Of a stretch of 49,568 nucleotides of DNA, positions 16,160 through 24,488 are shown one piece after another. Under the pieces are notes generated by a model. The model searched no databases and had not been told where the DNA came from. It was given only the letters and a program-made list of their open reading frames with translations. The stretch lies in assembly GCA_003242955.1 (NCBI GenBank), contig QJPH01000325.1, forward strand, positions 1 through 49,568. The letters run 5' to 3'. This DNA is from Candidatus Methylumidiphilus alinenensis. GTDB lineage: Bacteria > Pseudomonadota > Gammaproteobacteria > Methylococcales > Methylococcaceae. Position 1 is the first letter of the stretch. Each line of letters begins with the position of its first letter. The position numbers were made by a program, and so were the translations under genes.

Positions 16160-17128
16160 ATGACTAATAATGATATTTTTTGGTTTATAAATCGGTTCAA
16201 ACTAAAAATATATGAGTCTTCCGGTGAACAATATGAAAAATTGTTCCATGCTGTAATGATGTCTCGCTTTGGTGACGAATATCAGTCAGTACGCCCTTGG
16301 GGACGTGAAGGTGATGGAGGTAATGACGGCTTTATACCCGCCCAAGGACATTATTTCCAAATTTATTCCCCAAAACCAACAACACAGAAAAGCCAAACAG
16401 AAGTTGATGCTGTCAATAAGGCAAAAAATGATTTTGAAAAACTAAAGAACAATTGGTCAGGCATAAAAAAATACAGCTTTGTTTTGAATGATCGCTACTG
16501 TGGTATTCCGGGACCGGTCCAGAAATCTCTTTCAGATATTGAAGAAACGCATAAAATTCCAGCAAGGGGATTGAGTAGCGGTCAACTTGAGCAATATTTT
16601 TTGGATTTAGGCGATGATAGAAAAATAAACATCGTTCAAGGTACTCCAATTACCATTCCGGAATGGATTGATCCAAGAATGATAAGTGAGTTATTGGAGC
16701 ATCTATCAAATAAACAAAGTTTTGCAATTATTGGATTACTAGATCAAGATGAACCGACTCCAGCATTCGATCAAAAGATACGCTTTAATAATCTGCATGA
16801 TAGGCTTTCTCAAGTCCTTCGGTTAGCTTTTTTTCAAGTGGCAAAAGTTAATGATTTTTTCGATACTCGTCCGGGGCTTGCGCAATACATATCCATTGAA
16901 GTTAATCAGATATACCATGAAAGCCTAAAAGTTATACCTGATGCAGCCGAAAATGCATCTAGCATTCGATTTGAGTACATATTAAATGAAATTATTTTCC
17001 CAGTAACAAAAAGTTGCCGACCAACAATAGAGTTGAAGGGATGGCAACATGTAGGGTTAGTTATAATGGCAAAATATTTTGAAACTTGTGATATTTATGA
17101 ACCACCCAATACCTCTGATCCCGCATAA
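16160..17128 (+). CDS. ABC-3C system effector with nuclease-like N-terminal domain
   Basis: A 322-residue protein. The N-terminal ~150 residues look like a restriction-endonuclease-fold domain of the ABC-three-component (ABC-3C) group: YEKLFHAVM, then GREGDGGNDGF with Asp56, and YFQIYSPK with Gln67 and Lys72. The spacing fits the D...(E/Q)-type core only loosely, so activity is uncertain. The rest (~165-322) is helical and resembles the C-terminal domain that links effectors to the ABC-3C core. The gene overlaps the next one by 32 bp. In this family group the effector is thought to be unleashed by the middle component and DUF2326 ATPase during invasion. Codon use is AT-rich relative to neighbours, suggesting transfer. 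Confidence 0.75.
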   Translation: MTNNDIFWFINRFKLKIYESSGEQYEKLFHAVMMSRFGDEYQSVRPWGREGDGGNDGFIPAQGHYFQIYSPKPTTQKSQTEVDAVNKAKNDFEKLKNNWSGIKKYSFVLNDRYCGIPGPVQKSLSDIEETHKIPARGLSSGQLEQYFLDLGDDRKINIVQGTPITIPEWIDPRMISELLEHLSNKQSFAIIGLLDQDEPTPAFDQKIRFNNLHDRLSQVLRLAFFQVAKVNDFFDTRPGLAQYISIEVNQIYHESLKVIPDAAENASSIRFEYILNEIIFPVTKSCRPTIELKGWQHVGLVIMAKYFETCDIYEPPNTSDPA

Positions 17129-17378
17129 GCATATACGCTTTTCTAGTAGCATTTTAGCTTTGTCTGGTCTTGTACGCACTTATCTGTTAGATAGACCACA
17201 AACATTAGATGAATTGTGGGTTAGGTTGCAAAGTTTGCAGAAAGATCATGCTTGGGTAAAGGACGTGACCTTTACGGGTCTTGTATTGGCGATAGACATA
17301 TTATTTTCCATAGGAGAGATAGAGAGTTTGAAGGATGACTACATCAGATTAAAGGATGTCACTTGTGAAATTAACTAG
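17097..17378 (+). CDS. ABC-3C middle component
   Basis: A 93-residue small protein. PLIPHKHIRFSSSILALSG (residues ~8-26) begins the family pattern, followed by TLDELWVRLQS, FTGLVLAIDILFSIGEI and a short charged tail. These are the marks of the winged-helix-like 'middle component' seen in ABC-3C operons. The ATG at 17097 is preceded by an open frame to 17079, but the ATG gives the family start. Its 5' end overlaps the effector by 32 bp and its 3' end overlaps the ATPase gene, so all three are tightly coupled. It is thought to connect the sensor ATPase with the effector. Confidence 0.8.
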   Translation: MNHPIPLIPHKHIRFSSSILALSGLVRTYLLDRPQTLDELWVRLQSLQKDHAWVKDVTFTGLVLAIDILFSIGEIESLKDDYIRLKDVTCEIN

Positions 17379-19068
17379 ACTTTCTTCAAATCAAAAATCC
17401 TTTAAAACCATAAACTTTAACCCAAAAGGGTTGACGCTTATTGTGGGTACTTCATCAGGGGAAGAGAATGCGGGCAATTCTAACGGTGTGGGAAAATCAT
17501 TAGCATTACGTTTAGTGCATCATTGTCTTGGAGCCAACGGGAGCAAAAAGCTTGGAGATAAATTGCCAGAATGGGTTTTTAGGCTAGATTTTGAAATCAA
17601 TGGAAAGCCGTATCAAGTTGAACGTAGCGCCGACAGTAAAATTCTTGCGCTGAATCAGCAATCTATCAAAGTGAGGGAACTCCAAGCATGGTTAAATCAA
17701 ATTGGAGTTTTTAATCTTTCTGCGGAGCAAAAACTTCCAATTTCCTTTCGTTCGCTCGTCAAAAGATTTGCCCGTGTCGAGATATCTGATTGCATTGAAC
17801 CGGACAGCACAGCAGAAGAACAACCTTTCGAAGCACTTGTACGAACACTGTTTTTAGTAGGATTGGACGTTCGCCTCGTATCAAATAAATATGAGTTGAA
17901 GAAACGAATTGATTCTTTAAGGCAGGCTAAAAAGGTGTGGCGTGATACACCCGCCTTGCATGATTTGTTTCGTGCTGGCAACGATGCGCGGATACGTGCC
18001 GATTGGCTTAGGGGTAACCTCCCTCGCTTGCAAGAACAACTGAACAGTCTTGTAGTCGCGGAAAACTACCATGAAATTGAGAAAGTAGCGAATGAAAAGA
18101 CGCAAAAACTTCGTGATTTAAATCAAGAGATAGAGATACTAAAGTTCAGATGTAACAGCATTGCTGATTTGCTCATTGTGAAGCCAGATATAACTTCACA
18201 AGAACTATTGTCACTGTATCAAGGCTTGGAAGTGATTTTTAAACCTGAAGCACTCCGCCATTTCGATGTTGTAGAAAAGTTTCATCGTAGCGTTGCCGAA
18301 GGCAGGAAGCGCCGCTTAACAGCAGACCTTATTGGAATCCAATCTGAGATTTTGGTAAAAGAAACCGAGCGGGGCAAGTTAGCTAAGGATCGGGATGAAA
18401 TAATGCAGTCTCTGCGTGGCAAGACGGCATTTGAGGAATATCGTGCTGTAGCAAACGAATTCGCTCAACAGACTCAAGAACTCAAGGCACTTGAAGAATT
18501 CCTTGAGGTTGATGCTAATATACAAAAGGAAGAATTAACTATTAAAGAAGCATTACTACTAGATGCTCAGCGAGCGGCTGAATACCTTTCAAGTAATCCA
18601 TTATCAAATCTGGAAATTTTTTATCGGCGCATGACTGAATGCCTATATCCAAATTCAGCATCAGGACTATCATTGGAAAACAATACTGGCGAAAATTTAT
18701 TACGTTATAATTTTAAGGTTCACCTTGATGGCTCAAAATCAGATGGAATTGGGCATGCAAAAATATTATGTTTTGATTGGTTAGTGTTTACACACGGAGC
18801 CAATCATACCATGCAATTTCTTTGGCATGACAATCGACTATTTGCTCATCTTGATCCCGGTGTGCGTGGTAGATGGTTTTCAAACATTTGTTCTGAGTTA
18901 TTATCAACGGAAAAACAATATATAGCAACTATTAATTCTGAAAATTATGACAGTATGCTTTGTTTGCTTACTGATACGGAAAAAAATACGCTAGAATTAT
19001 CTAAAGTATTAGAACTTAGAGGAAACATGGCCAGCCAAAAGCTTCTTGGTATACAAGTAGACCTGTAA
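17365..19068 (+). CDS. ABC-3C ATPase (DUF2326 family, SMC/RecN-like)
   Basis: A 567-residue ABC ATPase of the DUF2326 group. An N-terminal half-domain with a Walker A-like GNSNGVGKS (~37-45) is followed by a long coiled-coil region (~200-430). The C-terminal half carries LFAHLDPGVRGRWFSNI and QYIATINSENYD, the usual D-loop-side region. I prefer the GTG at 17365, with AGGA 8 bases upstream, over the ATG at 17356, whose AAGG abuts it. It starts inside the middle-component gene and shares its operon. The family resembles SMC proteins and is thought to sense foreign nucleic acid structures. Like its neighbours it is AT-rich. Confidence 0.88.
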   Translation: MKLTRLSSNQKSFKTINFNPKGLTLIVGTSSGEENAGNSNGVGKSLALRLVHHCLGANGSKKLGDKLPEWVFRLDFEINGKPYQVERSADSKILALNQQSIKVRELQAWLNQIGVFNLSAEQKLPISFRSLVKRFARVEISDCIEPDSTAEEQPFEALVRTLFLVGLDVRLVSNKYELKKRIDSLRQAKKVWRDTPALHDLFRAGNDARIRADWLRGNLPRLQEQLNSLVVAENYHEIEKVANEKTQKLRDLNQEIEILKFRCNSIADLLIVKPDITSQELLSLYQGLEVIFKPEALRHFDVVEKFHRSVAEGRKRRLTADLIGIQSEILVKETERGKLAKDRDEIMQSLRGKTAFEEYRAVANEFAQQTQELKALEEFLEVDANIQKEELTIKEALLLDAQRAAEYLSSNPLSNLEIFYRRMTECLYPNSASGLSLENNTGENLLRYNFKVHLDGSKSDGIGHAKILCFDWLVFTHGANHTMQFLWHDNRLFAHLDPGVRGRWFSNICSELLSTEKQYIATINSENYDSMLCLLTDTEKNTLELSKVLELRGNMASQKLLGIQVDL

Positions 19069-19257
19069 TAACGATTGCCGTGTACTGGTCTTCAACTTCA
19101 ATTTCGCTGAATTCAAGGCCGTAAGGCGCAATAGCAGCCTCATCTGCGTATTACGCCGTATGCTTGGACGGGCTTTCATACATACGGATAACGCCTTTTA
19201 TGCCCCATTAAAATTAATTTTGATGCGAATAATTGCACTCTCAACACTCAAAGCATT

Positions 19258-19443
19258 TCCTGATTAGGAAGATGTTTCAGCTAAAACCAAAACGCCGTCA
19301 TTCCGGTAGGGATTGCCGGAATCCAGTAGCCATGGAGGGCAAACTAGATTCACCTCCCTGTGTTCTGGATTCCGGCAATCCCTGCCGGAATGACGAATAC
19401 GGCTAGGTTTTACAAATTGGCTGAACAATCTTGCTAATCAGGA
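19258..19443. repeat. 186-bp CATTCCGGC palindromic element with TCCTGATTAG outer arms
   Basis: Outer ends TCCTGATTAGGAAGAT at 19258 and ATCTTGCTAATCAGGA ending 19443 are imperfect inverted repeats. The core arms at 19297-19326 and 19365-19394 are a near-perfect inverted pair (GTCATTCCGGTAGGGATTGC...). A second element with the same outer arms lies at 43576-43741. It occupies half of the 381-bp gap after the ABC-3C operon; the other part (19069-19257) shows nothing recognisable. Confidence 0.85.
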
Positions 19444-19449
19444 TTAATA

Positions 19450-20043
19450 ATGTCTTACAGTGACTTCGATTTAAAAAAAGCCAAATCCGCATTCGACTTG
19501 AACATCGTGGAAACGGAAGATTTGTTTTCCCAAATCGAGCCAGTCGAAATCAGCCCTTTATTGTCGGAGATACTGAAACAGAACGTACCACTGGCTTTAG
19601 CCATCGGCACCGAAAAAGCCAGTTCCGAGCTAATTATCGTCAATTTCTTCCTGGAATTAAAACGCCGCTCCAACATCAGCTTTTTCTCTGGCATTGAGTT
19701 TACCGTAGACAAAGAACAAGGGCTAAATGGATTTTGTGACTTTATTGTCAGCCAGTCGCCCGAACAATTGTTTCTGGATACCCCCATCCTGTCCGTTGTG
19801 GAGGCCAAAAACGAACGAATAATGTCCGGCCTAGGCCAGTGCGTCGCGGAAATGGTGGCTGCAAAAGTCTATAACGAAAGGGAAGGCAAGCCTTTGCCCG
19901 TCCTCTATGGCGCAGTGACTACCGGCCAAGCTTGGAAGTTCTTGCAATTGCGGGGCAGCACGGTTTGCATTGACCTTGCCGACTACTTTATTGATAATCC
20001 AAGTAAAATATTAGGAATACTGGTCGAAATGGTTGAACGATAG
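19450..20043 (+). CDS. PD-(D/E)XK nuclease-like protein of unknown function
   Basis: A 197-residue protein with a restriction-endonuclease-like core: Glu60 in ASSELIIVNFFLEL, Asp97 in GFCDFIV, then Glu118 and Lys120 in SVVEAKNE, and GLGQCVAEMVAAKVYNE as the following helix with a conserved Gln. That is the E...D...ExK order of PD-(D/E)XK folds. Length suits a single-domain nuclease or a former Uma2-like relative. The ATG at 19450 follows a repeat at 7 bp, so the ribosome-binding site is unclear (AGGATTAATA upstream). It lies at the edge of the defence-like block. No partner gene is evident. Confidence 0.65.
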   Translation: MSYSDFDLKKAKSAFDLNIVETEDLFSQIEPVEISPLLSEILKQNVPLALAIGTEKASSELIIVNFFLELKRRSNISFFSGIEFTVDKEQGLNGFCDFIVSQSPEQLFLDTPILSVVEAKNERIMSGLGQCVAEMVAAKVYNEREGKPLPVLYGAVTTGQAWKFLQLRGSTVCIDLADYFIDNPSKILGILVEMVER

Positions 20044-20310
20044 CCTCTGCTTGCAATACTGCTTACTTAAGAAATGGTCATTTTCCTAACATTCAACCTA
20101 ACAAAATCAACTTAGTTCCTTGCCTCTTGATTGGTAGAATATAAATAAATATCAGTCTGTTATAAATAGTTCTTTGCCTCCTGACAACTTTCTGTCAAGT
20201 TCCATCAGTGTTTGCATAAGCATTGTTTAACCGGTTTCACTTTCCCTCCCCGGCAATTGCCTGTATATCTGATTCTCAATCCTTTTAACTTTTACCTCGA
20301 ACGAAGCCTA

Positions 20311-21960
20311 ATGTTAAAAAAACTCTCCTCTTTCCCCGGCGTGGAAGGCCCCGTGGTGACCATCGTGCTGGATGGCTTTGGTTACACGCCAAATCACGAG
20401 GGTAACGCGATTTACAATGCCTACACGCCCACCCTTGACCGGCTTTTCGCGCAATACCCGCACACTTTGTTGAAGGCCCACGGTAAATTTGTTGGCATGC
20501 CTAGCAACGAGGACATGGGCAACTCTGAGGTCGGCCACAATGCCATTGGTGCCGGACAGGTTTACAACCAAGGTGCATCCTTGGTCAACGATGCGATTGC
20601 CACGGGTGCGCTGTATGAGGCCCAATCGTGGCGGGAAGTCATTGCCAATGTCACCGCCCACTCGTCCACTTTGCATTTCCTAGGGCTGTTTTCGGATGGC
20701 AATGTCCACTCCCATATCGACCACTTAAAAGCCTTGATAGTCCGTGCGAAACATGAGCACGTCAAGCGGGTGCGAGTCCACATTTTACTGGACGGGCGGG
20801 ATGTGCCGGAGACTTCCGCATTGGATTATGTAGAACCATTCGAGGCTTTCCTGACCCAACTTCGCGAACCCGGCTTTGATGTTCGGATTGCCAGCGGTGG
20901 CGGCCGGATGAACATCACCATGGACCGTTACGAAGCGGATTGGGGCATGGTCGAAAAGGGTTGGAAAACCCATGTGCTGGGTTTAGGCCCTCATTTCCAC
21001 TCCGCCGCCGAGGCCATCCTAGCGACACGCGGCGAATCGCCCAATGTCATCATAGACCAAGATTTACCGCCTTTCGTCATTGTCGAAAACGGCCAGCCGG
21101 TGGGAGCTATCCACGATAACGATAGCGTCGTGTTCTTCAACTTCCGGGGGGACCGGGGCATTGAAATATCCCGCGCATTCGAGGACGAAGATTTCAAACC
21201 ATTTGACCGGGTCCGTTACCCTAAAGTCACTTACGCGGGCATGTTGCAATACGATGGCGACTTGAAAATACCGAAGCGTTTTCTTGTGGTGCCGCCTAAG
21301 ATCAGGGACACCATGGGCGAATATCTGGCCGACGCGGGCATACCGCAACTGGCAATTTCCGAAACCCAGAAATACGGTCATGTAACTTATTTCTGGAACG
21401 GCAACCGTAGCGGTAAATTCGATGACAAGCTGGAAACCTACATTGAGATACCCTCGGACATCATCCCGTTCGAGCAACGGCCCTGGATGAAATCGGCAGA
21501 GATTACCGACGAATTGATCCGCCAATTGCAGACAGGCAAATACCGGGCCTTGCGGGTGAATTACGCCAATGGCGACATGGTAGGACATACCGGCAATTAT
21601 CAGGCAACCATCAGCGCCGTGGAAGCGGTGGACTTGGCCTTAGGCCGTTTATTGCCGGTGATCGACGCGCTCAAGGGCGTGGCAATCATCACTGCCGACC
21701 ATGGCAACGCCGATGAAATGTATGAAATCAACGCCAAAACCGGCCAGCCCAAAAAGAAGGCGGATGGCGAATTCAGCGCGAAAACTTCGCATACGCTCAA
21801 CCCGGTCCCTTGCATTTTTTACTCCAAGCGCTGGAAAGATTCCTTCAATTTGGCGGAATTGGAGCAGCGCGGTTTGAGCAATCTGGCGGCCACCGTCGTC
21901 AACTTGCTGGGCTACGAAGCACCTTTGATGTGGGATAAGGGTTTGCTGCTATTTAAATAA
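20311..21960 (+). CDS. gpmI: 2,3-bisphosphoglycerate-independent phosphoglycerate mutase
   Basis: A 549-residue manganese enzyme that interconverts 3- and 2-phosphoglycerate in glycolysis. Metal-binding Asp21 is in VLDGFGYTP and the phosphoserine nucleophile is Ser72 in DMGNSEVGHNAIG. GRDVPETSA and TADHGNADEM supply the remaining metal and substrate residues. The length is that of the longer iPGM subgroup shared with plants rather than the ~510-residue E. coli type. The frame stays open upstream to 20212, but the ATG at 20311 gives the family N-terminus. It stands alone, 20 bp upstream of a cytochrome-like membrane gene. Confidence 0.95.
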   Translation: MLKKLSSFPGVEGPVVTIVLDGFGYTPNHEGNAIYNAYTPTLDRLFAQYPHTLLKAHGKFVGMPSNEDMGNSEVGHNAIGAGQVYNQGASLVNDAIATGALYEAQSWREVIANVTAHSSTLHFLGLFSDGNVHSHIDHLKALIVRAKHEHVKRVRVHILLDGRDVPETSALDYVEPFEAFLTQLREPGFDVRIASGGGRMNITMDRYEADWGMVEKGWKTHVLGLGPHFHSAAEAILATRGESPNVIIDQDLPPFVIVENGQPVGAIHDNDSVVFFNFRGDRGIEISRAFEDEDFKPFDRVRYPKVTYAGMLQYDGDLKIPKRFLVVPPKIRDTMGEYLADAGIPQLAISETQKYGHVTYFWNGNRSGKFDDKLETYIEIPSDIIPFEQRPWMKSAEITDELIRQLQTGKYRALRVNYANGDMVGHTGNYQATISAVEAVDLALGRLLPVIDALKGVAIITADHGNADEMYEINAKTGQPKKKADGEFSAKTSHTLNPVPCIFYSKRWKDSFNLAELEQRGLSNLAATVVNLLGYEAPLMWDKGLLLFK

Positions 21961-21980
21961 CCAACACTCAGGAGTCTGCC

Positions 21981-22886
21981 ATGGACCATTTATTGACTTT
22001 GTTAGTGGCTACGGCAGTCTTTGCCTTTGCCTTCTGGCCGCGTTGCCGCAAGCCATGCACGGCCTCGAACAGCCGCCAACCGTTTTGGAAATTCATGCCA
22101 TCTTCCCCCAGACTAAACCAGGATGACGCCATGATTGACATAAAACCCAGCAACACACTTGCCCGTTTATCGTTGACCTATAAAGTCCTGTTCACTGGCT
22201 TTCTGCTGGTAATCGGCGTGGGTTTGATGATGGCCGGTGCACAAATCATGCTGACCCATGGTCAGGCCGATGGCAAACCCGGCGTGTCTGTTAATGACAT
22301 CGTTTACAGTTACTACGGCAACCGGTCTGGCTCCAAACTGGAATCCATGCTCAATGGTGCGATGAAAGCCATGGCCCCGGATGAGGTGCGTTTTGAGTTG
22401 ATCCAATGGGCACGCGACGAAGCGCCGGAGAAGGAATGGAAATCGAAAATAGAACCCTTGTTCCAAAAACATTGCGATTCGTGCCATAACGCGGAGGCCA
22501 CCATTCCCGATTTCACCAAGCTTAGTAATGTGAAGAAAGTTGCCGAAGTGGACCAAGGTGCCAGCATCGCCACTTTGACGCGGGTGTCCCATATTCATCT
22601 CTTCGGCATCAGCTTTATCTTCCTGTTTGTAGGCTGGATATTCGGTATGGCAGAGTATGATTTGCGCTGGAAAATCATCCTCGTTGCCACGCCTTTTGTG
22701 TTCTTGCTAGTTGACGTAATGTCATGGTGGCTGACCAAATACTACCCGGTATTTGCCTGGTTCACGATGATCGGCGGATTCGGTTATAGCGTGGCATCCA
22801 CGGTGATGATATTCACCTCACTGATGCAGATGTGGTTGCCCAGACCGATGTGGTGGCCTAAGCAAACTGAACACGAACCAAGCTAA
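21981..22886 (+). CDS. Membrane protein with a c-type heme site (CxxCH)
   Basis: A 301-residue protein from the ATG at 21981, which has an AGGAG ribosome-binding site. From residue 51 (ATG at 22131, itself with AGGA upstream) the sequence becomes consistent: a transmembrane helix (VLFTGFLLVIGVGLMMAGAQIML), a periplasmic region with the heme c motif CDSCHN, then three further hydrophobic helices (HLFGISFIFLFVGWIFGMA, IILVATPFVFLLVDVMS, FAWFTMIGGFGYSVASTVMIF). The axial ligand other than the CxxCH His is not identified. The first 50 residues look unusual and the alternative frame between 21981 and 22124 encodes a plausible signal-peptide tail, so the true start may be 22131. Role in electron transfer is inferred from the heme motif. 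Confidence 0.75.
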   Translation: MDHLLTLLVATAVFAFAFWPRCRKPCTASNSRQPFWKFMPSSPRLNQDDAMIDIKPSNTLARLSLTYKVLFTGFLLVIGVGLMMAGAQIMLTHGQADGKPGVSVNDIVYSYYGNRSGSKLESMLNGAMKAMAPDEVRFELIQWARDEAPEKEWKSKIEPLFQKHCDSCHNAEATIPDFTKLSNVKKVAEVDQGASIATLTRVSHIHLFGISFIFLFVGWIFGMAEYDLRWKIILVATPFVFLLVDVMSWWLTKYYPVFAWFTMIGGFGYSVASTVMIFTSLMQMWLPRPMWWPKQTEHEPS

Positions 22887-22912
22887 ACGGGACGGTATCT
22901 GAAATTACGCTG

Positions 22913-22969
22913 GGAGTGCAAGGCTTGCCTTGCCTGTAGATGCCCTAACAAGGCAAGCCTTGTACTCCT
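22913..22969. repeat. Inverted repeat (GCAAGGCTTGCCTTG arms)
   Basis: GGAGTGCAAGGCTTGCCTTG at 22913 pairs with CAAGGCAAGCCTTGTACTCC ending 22969. A related pair is at 27821-27870 (GGAGTGGCAAAGCTTGC...). It lies between convergent genes, where it may act as a two-way terminator. Confidence 0.75.
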
Positions 22970-23011
22970 GCACCACTCTTAATCACACCCGCTTCATCCT
23001 GGCTACTTTGC

Positions 23012-23245
23012 TTAAGGATAAATAGTCACAACGAAATAAAGCTCGGAATCTCCGCCGTCTTGAGCCAACCTACAATTCCCGCCATCACTTCCATCCCGCA
23101 CCTGAAATCCGTTTTGCTCCGCCATACGAATGGCCTCGGCCAGCGTTTCGGCATCCCCGATGATACCCACTTCCCTAACCGATCCGTCGTCATGACTGAT
23201 TATTATTTTGACTGGATAACGCAGCCTAATTCCGCATCTAGCCAT
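23012..23245 (-). CDS. Hypothetical protein, 77 residues, coupled to the upstream membrane protein
   Basis: A small protein starting MARCGIRLRYPVKIIISHDD and ending ELYFVVTIYP. It includes a predicted alpha/beta segment AETLAEAIRMAEQNGFQV. The ATG at 23245 overlaps the stop of the membrane-protein gene (ATGGCTAG), so the two are translationally coupled. A longer frame extends to 23344 but would cover the neighbour. No family recognised. Confidence 0.6.
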   Translation of the reverse strand: MARCGIRLRYPVKIIISHDDGSVREVGIIGDAETLAEAIRMAEQNGFQVRDGSDGGNCRLAQDGGDSELYFVVTIYP

Positions 23246-23726
23246 CTGTCCTGCCATCCCGCAACCATGCCGCCAGCTTGGCCTTGCCCGCTTGCTTGAG
23301 ACGGGTTGCCTGTTGGTAAACCCAAGTGGCACGAATCCGCACATGCGCCCAGTTGAGCCAGCGGGTGACGGTCGAATACAGGTGTGAGAACCAGGCGAAG
23401 GTCAAAAGCTGGGGCCGCGTGATGGCGAACATGCGTGAAATGAGCAAGGTGGCAAAAAGCTTGGCGGCAATCAGCAGGGCGATGCCTTGGACAATCCGCC
23501 CATGGGCGAACAACAGCAAGCCGACAAACTTGACCGGCAGTATTAGGAGGACTGGCAACAGCAGTGCCGTCATGGCGACTTTGGGGGTGGCCTTGGACAG
23601 CCAGTGCTCAAAAACCGCCAGATGCAGCCAGACGACCAAACGCCTGCCGAATGCCGTGAGCATGTCCCAAAGCCACTCTTCCACCAAGAGGAAGAGCGCC
23701 AAGATCGAAAGGAGTAGTTTTTTCAT
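23238..23726 (-). CDS. Conserved inner-membrane protein, 162 residues
   Basis: Residues 3-15 and ~50-100 are hydrophobic: LLLSILALFLLVEEW near the start, TALLLPVLLILPVKFVGLLLF, IVQGIALLIAAKLFATLLI. The C-terminal ~45 residues are basic and probably cytoplasmic (KQAGKAKLAAWLRDGR). The pattern suggests a small three-helix membrane protein with a basic tail. A MITE begins 6 bp upstream of the start codon (23732), so the promoter and ribosome-binding site probably lie partly in the element. It overlaps the start of the downstream 77-residue gene. Function unknown. Confidence 0.75.
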   Translation of the reverse strand: MKKLLLSILALFLLVEEWLWDMLTAFGRRLVVWLHLAVFEHWLSKATPKVAMTALLLPVLLILPVKFVGLLLFAHGRIVQGIALLIAAKLFATLLISRMFAITRPQLLTFAWFSHLYSTVTRWLNWAHVRIRATWVYQQATRLKQAGKAKLAAWLRDGRTDG

Positions 23727-23800
23727 GATTTTACAGCGTTTTCAACATCAAATAGTTACTAGATAGAACTTCGCCATTGAAAATTGTTTTATTGGATCAA

Positions 23801-23922
23801 TACAGCGTTTTTAATATCGAATAGTTACTTGTTGGGTTATACCATTTTGCAAAGCACAGACACACAGGATAGTTTGAATGAATGTCCTTTATTATTTTCC
23901 TTTGTTAAGAAAAAACGCTGTA
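23801..23922. mobile_element. CAGCG MITE, class III (left part of the nested block)
   Basis: TACAGCGTTTTTAATATCGA at the left and AAAAAACGCTGTA at the right. Its interior (GTTATACCATTTTGCAAAGC, then TGTCCTTTATTATTTTCCT) is shared with the copy at 45039-45162. Confidence 0.85.
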
Positions 23923-24132
23923 CATGAATGCAAATCGGGACTCCTAGCGGTGAAAAAAATGGCACATAGGCCGTTTTGACGGTCAACAAAAAACGTTGTC
24001 AAAACGACGGAACACGCCTGTTGCGCCCTACCGCGTTGAGGGAAGCCCATAGGTGCATTATTATACGCGTTTAAATGATTGGTTAGCATACATTTCTGCA
24101 AAAGGTATGTGAAGCATAGAGAAATCTTGATA

Positions 24133-24254
24133 TACAGCATTTTCATCTTAAAAATATACCTAAAACAGACATTCCGTTAAACCTTCAGGTCAACCGAATA
24201 ACCTGTGCTATCATACCCACTACCAAGTAACTCTTTGATGTTGAAAATGCTGTA
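24133..24254. mobile_element. CAGCG MITE, class II variant (right part of the nested block)
   Basis: The ends read TACAGCATTTTCATC and GATGTTGAAAATGCTGTA. Both terminal repeats carry the same change (CAGCA for CAGCG and TGCTG for CGCTG), so they have stayed complementary. The interior is diverged from the other class II copies. Confidence 0.8.
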
Positions 24255-24336
24255 ACTTGAAATTATGTCCATAATTTTTTATAGTAACTATTAGAATATG
24301 AAAACGCTGTATAATAACAGTAAGGCGACAACGCCG

Positions 24337-24432
24337 GACGGGATTTGTAATCCCGTCTGTAACGTTTTGTGCTTTGCCTCTGGCTTTAGGGTGCGCACGA
24401 AACGTAAGCGGCGGGGTTGCAAACCCCGCCGC
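24337..24432. repeat. Two perfect hairpins before the coiled-coil gene
   Basis: 24337-24357: GACGGGATT, TGT, AATCCCGTC. 24408-24432: GCGGCGGGGTT and AACCCCGCCGC around GCA. An open frame of 64 residues crosses them but reads as a repeat artefact. They lie in the 762-bp gap that also holds the nested MITEs. Confidence 0.75.
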
Positions 24433-24488
24433 GCCCAGTGTAACATTGATTATACAGCCATTAACTGCAATAGCCTTTGGGGATCGTC

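Larger units (their letters stand above)
23732..24311. mobile_element. Class I CAGCG MITE interrupted at its TA by a block bounded by two other MITEs
   Basis: The left part of a class I MITE (23732-23800, from TACAGCGTTTTCAACATC to TTGGATCAA) stops exactly at a TA. The right part (ACTTGAAATTATGTCCATAA... to GAAAACGCTGTA) resumes at 24255 and ends 24311. Compared with 9208-9333 and 43427-43551, nothing of the outer element is missing at the junction except the duplicated TA. The inserted block 23801-24254 starts with a class III MITE, holds ~210 bp of unrelated DNA and ends with a class II MITE. Confidence 0.85.

Noticed and set aside
20212-20310. Longer start for gpmI
   Set aside because: The added 33 residues have no family match; the ATG at 20311 gives the standard N-terminus.
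23892-24146. Minus-strand open frame of 84 residues between the nested MITEs
   Set aside because: Most of it overlaps MITE ends; composition is not protein-like and no motif is visible.
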